From the NCBI GenBank assembly GCA_024408895.1, contig JAKSUO010000003.1:1-19958 (forward strand): a stretch of DNA of 19,958 nucleotides, given 5' to 3'. The notes under the pieces are model-generated. The model was not told the DNA's origin. It was given only the letters and a program-made list of their open reading frames with translations, and did no database searches. This stretch comes from Alphaproteobacteria bacterium. GTDB taxonomy: Bacteria > Pseudomonadota > Alphaproteobacteria > RF32 > CAG-239. Shown here piece by piece: positions 15,174 through 19,958 of the stretch; positions within the stretch are counted from its first letter, which is position 1, and each line of letters begins with the position of its first letter. A program made the translations under genes and the position numbers.

Positions 15174-15953
15174 ATGGATAAAATTGAAGAAATGCGTGAA
15201 AAAATTCAACCGGATTTTAAGACAAGAGAGGAATTATATGCATACGCTGCTGACAATTACTCAGTGGAAATTACTCCGGAACAAGCATTTAAGGAAATTG
15301 AAGATAATTTGTTGCCGGCTTTTAGTGTTGCTAAAGAGTTATGTGAGCATCTGAGCGGTGATAAGGATTATTTTAAACAAGAAAAACATACTAAACGTTT
15401 ATATCATATGGCTTTAGTTTCGCGAATGATAAAAAATATAAATGAACTAAGTGGAACTTATGAAGAAAAAAAGAAGAGCTTGCGTTTATCTGACCCACAT
15501 TATCGTGGAATGTTCTACATAATAAATGGTCAAAGAACCAAAGAACTTTCTCCTTTCAGCAAGAAAGAAGATAGGGGATTTAAGGATTTTATTTCTAAAG
15601 CGGGAATTGGATGTGCTGCTTATGATGATCAACTTACCACAATATATTTTGGGGTTATACGAAAAGATATACTTGATGAGCAACAAATTTCTTCTGTTTC
15701 AGGTAAATTTTTGAACTGGGAAGTTGCTAAAGATTCCGGTGTTTTGTGGGCAGCCACTCAGCCTTTTGTACATAATGAAATGACAAAAATGGCTCAAAAA
15801 AATGGTGTTGATTATGCGCAACGATATGATTTTTATCAAGATGCAGAGAAAAAAGTTCAAGAAAAAATAGCTGAATTTTGTGATATGAAACAAGCAGAGT
15901 ATCAAAAGAATTTAGTTACTGGAATAAGAAATCAGGCTGTAAAGAATAGATAA
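15174..15953 (+). CDS. Uncharacterised protein, 259 residues
   Basis: The family is not recognised. The protein is charged and soluble-looking: no signal peptide, no membrane helix. Residues 1 to about 105 are mainly helical; a mixed segment with possible strands (GCAAYDDQLTTIYFGVIRK, about 146-164; SGVLWAATQPFV, about 188-199) follows; and the last 45 residues are predicted helical. The only cysteines are 57, 147 and 236, with no metal-binding pattern. AGAGG (15163-15167) lies 6 nt before the ATG. It sits 36 bp after the 646-residue gene in the same direction and is probably its operon partner. Its only neighbours with known roles (pssA, typA) give no hint of function. Confidence 0.75.
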   Translation: MDKIEEMREKIQPDFKTREELYAYAADNYSVEITPEQAFKEIEDNLLPAFSVAKELCEHLSGDKDYFKQEKHTKRLYHMALVSRMIKNINELSGTYEEKKKSLRLSDPHYRGMFYIINGQRTKELSPFSKKEDRGFKDFISKAGIGCAAYDDQLTTIYFGVIRKDILDEQQISSVSGKFLNWEVAKDSGVLWAATQPFVHNEMTKMAQKNGVDYAQRYDFYQDAEKKVQEKIAEFCDMKQAEYQKNLVTGIRNQAVKNR

Positions 15954-15967
15954 TCAGCATAAAATAC

Positions 15968-15995
15968 TTGAAATTTAAAAAAATTGCGCTATGTT
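15968..15995 (+). promoter_or_regulatory. Possible typA promoter
   Basis: TTGAAA (15968-15973) and TATGTT (15990-15995) are 16 bp apart. The start point would be near 16002, placing the hairpin at 16011-16030 at the 5' end of the typA message. Confidence 0.4.
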
Positions 15996-16010
15996 AAGGC
16001 GAATTTTTAA

Positions 16011-16030
16011 AACGGCAATAATTTGCCGTT
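16011..16030 (+). promoter_or_regulatory. Hairpin in the typA leader
   Basis: AACGGCAA and TTGCCGTT form a perfect 8-bp stem with loop TAAT. It is followed by AAGTTTTT, too poor in T for a strong terminator. It could end the upstream transcript, attenuate, or stabilise the 5' end of the typA mRNA; the sequence does not decide. Confidence 0.45.
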
Positions 16031-16058
16031 AAGTTTTTGATGTACAGAGGAATTTAAT

Positions 16059-17951
16059 ATGAGTATGCGTAATATTGCCATTATCGCCCACGTTGACCAC
16101 GGTAAAACAACATTGGTGGACGGTTTGTTAAGACAAAGCGGAACTTTTCGCGACAATCAAAAAGTTGTTGATTGCGTGATGGATAGTAATGATTTGGAAC
16201 GAGAACGCGGCATTACCATACTTTCAAAATGCACATCGGTTGACTGGAACGGTGTACACATCAATATTGTTGACACACCGGGACACGCGGATTTTGGCGG
16301 TGAGGTTGAACGCATATTATCTATGGTTGATGGAGTTGTTTTGCTTGTGGATGCTTCCGAAGGTCCAATGCCGCAAACAAAATTTGTTTTAGGAAAGGCT
16401 TTAAAAATCGGCTTAAAACCTATTGTTGTTATTAATAAAGCCGACAAACCGGATGCACGTCCGGACGAGGTTTTGAATGAAATTTTTGATTTGTTTGTCA
16501 GCTTGAATGCTACGGATGAGCAGTTGGACTTCCCTACTCTTTACGCTTCCGGTCGCAACGGTTGGGCGGTGCGTGAGCTTGATGATGAACATAAAGATTT
16601 AACGCCGTTGTTTGAAACGATTTTATCTTATGTCAGCGAGCCGGTATGTGAACCGGATAAACCGTTCAGAATGCTTGCAACCACTTTGGAAGCTGATAAA
16701 TTTGTCGGTCGTATTTTGACCGGAAAAATTCAAAGCGGCAGTGTTAAAGTAAATGATACAGTTAAAGTCATTAATAAAGATGGTGAAGTTGAACGCACTA
16801 AAATCACCAAAATTATGGCATATCAGGGGCTGGAACGCGCGGCATTGAATGAGGCGCACGCCGGTGATATTGTGGCTGTTGCCGGTATTGTGAAAGGCAC
16901 GGTTGCCGATACAATTTGCGCTCTTGATGTTCCGGTAACCGACTATATTAAGGCGCAACCGATTGATCCACCAACATTGGTAATGACTTTTTCGGTTAAC
17001 GATTCTCCCCTTGCCGGTCGCGAAGGTGATAAAGTTACTTCTCGGGTAATTTGGTCGCGTTTGGAAAAGGAGGCCGAAGGTAATATTGCACTTAAAATTT
17101 CGCGCACAGAAAATACCGACAGTTTTGATGTTGCCGGCCGTGGTGAATTGCAGCTTGGTGTTTTGATTGAAACAATGCGCCGTGAAGGATTTGAACTTTC
17201 TATTTCTCGTCCGCGTGTGATTATGAAACGTGATGAAAACAATCAGCTTTTAGAACCGATTGAAGAGGTTGTTGTTGATGTGGATGAAGAATTTTCCGGT
17301 ACGGTAGTGGAAAAACTCGGCCAACGCCGTGCAGAAATGATTGATATGATACCATCGCAAATCGGCAATAAAGTTCGTTTAGTTTTTCATGCACCGTCAC
17401 GCGGTTTAATCGGATATCATTCCGAATTTTTAACAGATACCCGTGGTACAGGTGTTATGAACCGTATTTTCTATGCGTTTGAGCCGTATAAAGGTGAAAT
17501 TGAAGATCGCCGCAACGGTGCAATGATTTCCAGTGAAGATGGTCAGGCAATTGCCTACTCTCTTTGGAAACTGCAAGACAGAGGAGCGATGTTTGTGGAG
17601 CACAACAGTCCGGTTTATGTTGGTATGATTATCGGTGAACATAACAAATATAATGATATTGAAGTTAATCCGACCAAATCTAAGCAATTAACCAATATTC
17701 GTGCTGCCGGTAAAGACGAGGCGATTGATTTAATTCCACCACGCAGAATGAGCTTAGAACAAGCATTAGCGTATATTCAGGCCGATGAACTTTTAGAGGT
17801 AACTCCAAAGTCATTGCGTTTGCGTAAAAAGATTTTAGATCCGATAGCACGCAAACGTTCAAAAAACAACGGCGATAACGAGCAAAGTAAAATATATTTC
17901 ATACAAACATTCGTCAAAGTCAGGACTTGTCAGTTATTTTTTTGGCAATAA
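16059..17951 (+). CDS. typA: Translational GTPase TypA/BipA
   Basis: TypA/BipA is a ribosome-binding GTPase related to EF-G that helps 50S assembly and stress adaptation. The GTPase domain has G1 AHVDHGKT (10-17), G2 RERGITI (48-54), G3 DTPGH (72-76) and G4 NKAD (126-129). Domain II follows (about 205-300), then the EF-G-like domains III and V and the TypA-specific C-terminal domain, seen in the SRGLIGYHSEFLTDTRGTG stretch and the ending VTPKSLRLRKKILDP. The family normally ends shortly after that point at about 605-610 residues; here the frame continues for about 25 more, finishing in a hydrophobic, Cys-containing tail. AGAGGA (16046-16051) precedes the ATG by 7 nt. The identification is secure; the tail is odd. 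Confidence 0.96.
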   Translation: MSMRNIAIIAHVDHGKTTLVDGLLRQSGTFRDNQKVVDCVMDSNDLERERGITILSKCTSVDWNGVHINIVDTPGHADFGGEVERILSMVDGVVLLVDASEGPMPQTKFVLGKALKIGLKPIVVINKADKPDARPDEVLNEIFDLFVSLNATDEQLDFPTLYASGRNGWAVRELDDEHKDLTPLFETILSYVSEPVCEPDKPFRMLATTLEADKFVGRILTGKIQSGSVKVNDTVKVINKDGEVERTKITKIMAYQGLERAALNEAHAGDIVAVAGIVKGTVADTICALDVPVTDYIKAQPIDPPTLVMTFSVNDSPLAGREGDKVTSRVIWSRLEKEAEGNIALKISRTENTDSFDVAGRGELQLGVLIETMRREGFELSISRPRVIMKRDENNQLLEPIEEVVVDVDEEFSGTVVEKLGQRRAEMIDMIPSQIGNKVRLVFHAPSRGLIGYHSEFLTDTRGTGVMNRIFYAFEPYKGEIEDRRNGAMISSEDGQAIAYSLWKLQDRGAMFVEHNSPVYVGMIIGEHNKYNDIEVNPTKSKQLTNIRAAGKDEAIDLIPPRRMSLEQALAYIQADELLEVTPKSLRLRKKILDPIARKRSKNNGDNEQSKIYFIQTFVKVRTCQLFFWQ

Positions 17952-17987
17952 GGTGGAAATGTTTTTACTCTTTATTTTAAATTTTTG

Positions 17988-18015
17988 TTGTAAGTTAATA
18001 AACAAAGCATAAAAT
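17988..18015 (+). promoter_or_regulatory. Possible promoter of the 18036 gene
   Basis: TTGTAA (17988-17993) and TAAAAT (18010-18015) are 16 bp apart, about 20 bp before the ATG. The match is modest in AT-rich DNA. Confidence 0.33.
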
Positions 18016-18035
18016 CGCATTAAGTTGAGGTAAAA

Positions 18036-18605
18036 ATGGCTGAAAATGATATAGCAAGAAAATGTCCGGAATATTGTCCTTTTTTGAAGGCAAACAATAC
18101 TTTTTGCGGTTTGTTTGGCCGCTCGTTGCAAGCATCAAATGATATAACAATTCGTTGTGAAGAATGTAAAAATCCGGAACAAAGAATGAGCTCTTATAAA
18201 GCATTGGGTTTAAGCATAGACGATCGCTCGCAACTTTGGCAAAAAGCCATTGCAAAACACAATGAAATAGAACTCGGTAAAAAACGTGAACAAGAAGCGA
18301 TGCGCAAAAAATTTGCGGCTTTTTTGGAAGATAAATATGGTAATCGTCCGCCATTAGATGGAAATACATTTTTGAAGAATCTTATTATTAATCTGTATAT
18401 GGTTTTGGATTCCACCGAACGTGATATGATGATGGCGGTATTAAAAGGTCGTAACGGTGATGCTCTTATTCAGGCAATTGAGCGTGCGCCGAAAGATGAT
18501 AGTCTTCTCAGAAGTATTCGCCGTGAGTTGGATGAAAAATTCCAAGAACATCAGATTATGATGCAGCGCACACAAAGACAAAACGAAAATATCAATTTTA
18601 AATAA
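18036..18605 (+). CDS. Uncharacterised protein with N-terminal cysteine cluster
   Basis: This 189-residue protein is not recognised. The first 45 residues hold five cysteines: CPEYC (10-14), Cys24 and CEEC (41-44), as C-x3-C-x9-C-x16-C-x2-C. This would suit zinc or iron-sulfur binding. The rest is helical and highly charged, with a basic stretch (about 80-105) and a probable long C-terminal helix (about 155-189). There is no signal peptide or membrane helix. GAGG (18027-18030) precedes the ATG by 5 nt. The gene stands alone between typA and the putative metallopeptidase, each with its own promoter candidate. A nucleic-acid or ribosome role is possible for such a small zinc-ribbon-like protein, but nothing here shows it. 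Confidence 0.75.
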   Translation: MAENDIARKCPEYCPFLKANNTFCGLFGRSLQASNDITIRCEECKNPEQRMSSYKALGLSIDDRSQLWQKAIAKHNEIELGKKREQEAMRKKFAAFLEDKYGNRPPLDGNTFLKNLIINLYMVLDSTERDMMMAVLKGRNGDALIQAIERAPKDDSLLRSIRRELDEKFQEHQIMMQRTQRQNENINFK

Positions 18606-18613
18606 AATATTTG

Positions 18614-18642
18614 TTGATTTTTTGTCAATGATTCGTTACAAT
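18614..18642 (+). promoter_or_regulatory. Predicted promoter of the 18666 gene
   Basis: TTGATT (18614-18619) and TACAAT (18637-18642) are 17 bp apart. The start point would be near 18649, just before GGAG (18654-18657) and the ATG. Confidence 0.5.
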
Positions 18643-18665
18643 GACTGTATAACGGAGAAAGATAA

Positions 18666-19958
18666 ATGGCAACAGAATATTTATTGGTTAAAACAAAAGA
18701 TAATAATGTCATTGTATTTGTAATAAATTATGCTAATTCGGCAGAGAAAACGCGTATTAAAACAGCGTGCCAAAATGCGTGTATCAACAAAACATATCTT
18801 GAACTGTCCGGACAGCAATTTAACATACGAGGAGCAACACTAAACGTTGATAATACGGAGTTTTTGGAGAAAGAAATTTCCGGTTATAATTTTCGTAAAA
18901 ATCCGACAGAATATCACAATGATTTAAGTACGGCAAATATGCCGCACTGCCCGCCGAATACCATACAGTTTGATTACACGGTTCCTGATAATGTTGTTCC
19001 TGAAGTGTTTAAAAGCATTGGCGGTAAAATCACAAAAACAGATAAGACATATGATGTTGTTTTTGATGGGAATGAATACGTTGTCCGAGATTTTAGGGGA
19101 ACAACAGCAATATTTCATTCTGACGGAAACAATATAGAAGTTATTCGTAATCAATACCGTTTTCCAACTCAAGAATATAATGAACTGCAAGATATGGTTC
19201 ATCAATTTGAATTGGCAAAGGCAGGAAATCATAACTTAGATGTTTATGATTTTTGCGATGATATTGAGGATGTAAGAAAAAAAAGTTTATTTAAAATTTA
19301 TGCAGATGAATATAAGCGTGTTCAACATCACGAAAAAACAGTTTTACACGAACTTAAACACTTTAAAAATAAAGTCTTTTATGATGGATTAAGCATAAAA
19401 CGCGATGCTAAAAGACTTTTGGCGGAAGATTGTTATCGCATACATGTTGAAGATGAGCGCAGTGCGTATTTAGAGCAAGTTATCAATGGGGTGAATAGAT
19501 ACTTAAAAGGTGGAAATTACAACGATTACAGTATGTTTGACGAGTTTTCCCATGATTTTGCGCAGACGTTGAAAAATTGTGCCTCAGATGAGGAGCGTAT
19601 TGCGCTTGCAACAAATATGGGAGCGATTGTTGATTATACCATTAAAAAATTTAATATTACACTTAAGGGGTCGTATGATACCGGCCAATTTATAAATAAT
19701 ACGGAAGAAATTGCAAAACTACAACCTGCGACAGCTCCGGAAGATACTGATAGATCGTGGTTTAAGAAAATTCGCTCAATGTATTATAATTTTGAGATTT
19801 ATAATCCTCAGACCGGTCAAATGGAGCATAGAAACTTAGCGCAATATATAACACCTGAGTTGGAGGTGAAAGCCGAAAATTATGTGGATAATAGTAATGA
19901 ACCGGGCAGAACAATAGATGTTGTCGGCACAATTATCAATCCGGCACAAAATGCTTTA
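18666..19958 (+). CDS. Putative zinc metallopeptidase (HExxH), 3' end outside window
   Basis: The frame is open from the ATG to the window end, giving at least 431 residues. The key feature is VLHELKHF, an HExxH motif (His228-Glu229-x-x-His232), followed 31 residues after the second His by DERSAYLE (263-270); a Glu here (264 or 270) could be the third zinc ligand, as in gluzincin-type peptidases. Residues 1 to about 190 are mixed alpha/beta without recognised domains, and residues about 270-345 are mainly helical. No signal peptide is seen, so the protein is cytosolic or exported by a non-Sec route. GGAG (18654-18657) lies 8 nt before the start. The zinc-peptidase call rests on motif order alone; the family is not recognised and the missing C-terminus prevents comparison of length. 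Confidence 0.7.
   Translation, partial: MATEYLLVKTKDNNVIVFVINYANSAEKTRIKTACQNACINKTYLELSGQQFNIRGATLNVDNTEFLEKEISGYNFRKNPTEYHNDLSTANMPHCPPNTIQFDYTVPDNVVPEVFKSIGGKITKTDKTYDVVFDGNEYVVRDFRGTTAIFHSDGNNIEVIRNQYRFPTQEYNELQDMVHQFELAKAGNHNLDVYDFCDDIEDVRKKSLFKIYADEYKRVQHHEKTVLHELKHFKNKVFYDGLSIKRDAKRLLAEDCYRIHVEDERSAYLEQVINGVNRYLKGGNYNDYSMFDEFSHDFAQTLKNCASDEERIALATNMGAIVDYTIKKFNITLKGSYDTGQFINNTEEIAKLQPATAPEDTDRSWFKKIRSMYYNFEIYNPQTGQMEHRNLAQYITPELEVKAENYVDNSNEPGRTIDVVGTIINPAQNAL

Noticed and set aside
16157..17687. Several minus-strand frames of 85-111 residues antisense to typA
   Set aside because: They are shadows of the strongly conserved typA reading frame and have no motifs or start signals.
17914..17941. 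Possible terminator at the end of typA
   Set aside because: The stem is short, has a bulge and leaves an impractically small loop; only the T run is convincing, so it is mentioned but not annotated.
17995..18369. Minus-strand frame of 124 residues opposite the 18036 gene
   Set aside because: The plus-strand frame has a ribosome-binding site, a Cys cluster and a sensible composition; the minus frame has none.

Overview
The window looks like chromosomal DNA of an AT-rich alphaproteobacterium, most likely an uncultured host- or gut-associated lineage. The evidence is an ATP12-type F1-ATPase chaperone, the short psd-pssA pair, the rarA-rluC-atp12 order, and rho facing coaE-dnaQ. The last arrangement is the gene neighbourhood that marks the replication origin in many Alphaproteobacteria. 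Genus or species cannot be read from the sequence.

Layout. At the left, rho is on the minus strand with its terminator downstream. It is followed by a very AT-rich 432-bp gap (1466-1897) that holds at least four good DnaA boxes (three exact TTATNCACA), two weaker ones and the rho promoter. I read this gap as the chromosomal origin, oriC. To its right every protein gene is on the plus strand, as expected for leading-strand genes of a rightward fork: coaE-dnaQ-ampG; then a pentapeptide-repeat protein, rarA, rluC, an AsmA-like protein, a shortened atp12 and acyP, packed with overlaps or near-zero gaps; then a cysteine-rich DUF2769-like gene. The only minus-strand gene right of the origin is tRNA-Leu(UAA), with a strong terminator. 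Next come psd-pssA behind a folded leader, two uncharacterised genes (13197-15137 and 15174-15953), typA/bipA, an uncharacterised Cys-rich gene (18036-18605), and a putative zinc metallopeptidase cut by the window end.

How the genes fit together. The left half is replication, repair and translation housekeeping around the origin (rho, coaE, dnaQ, rarA, rluC) plus envelope genes (ampG muropeptide permease, asmA-like). psd-pssA would make phosphatidylethanolamine from CDP-diacylglycerol via phosphatidylserine, but the Psd here has Gly where the family has the Ser that becomes the pyruvoyl cofactor. The right part is the least known: a large helical-repeat protein with an alpha/beta-hydrolase-like core (apparent Cys nucleophile), a companion gene, a small Cys-cluster protein and an HExxH protein. 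No mobile elements, CRISPR arrays or integrase genes were seen.
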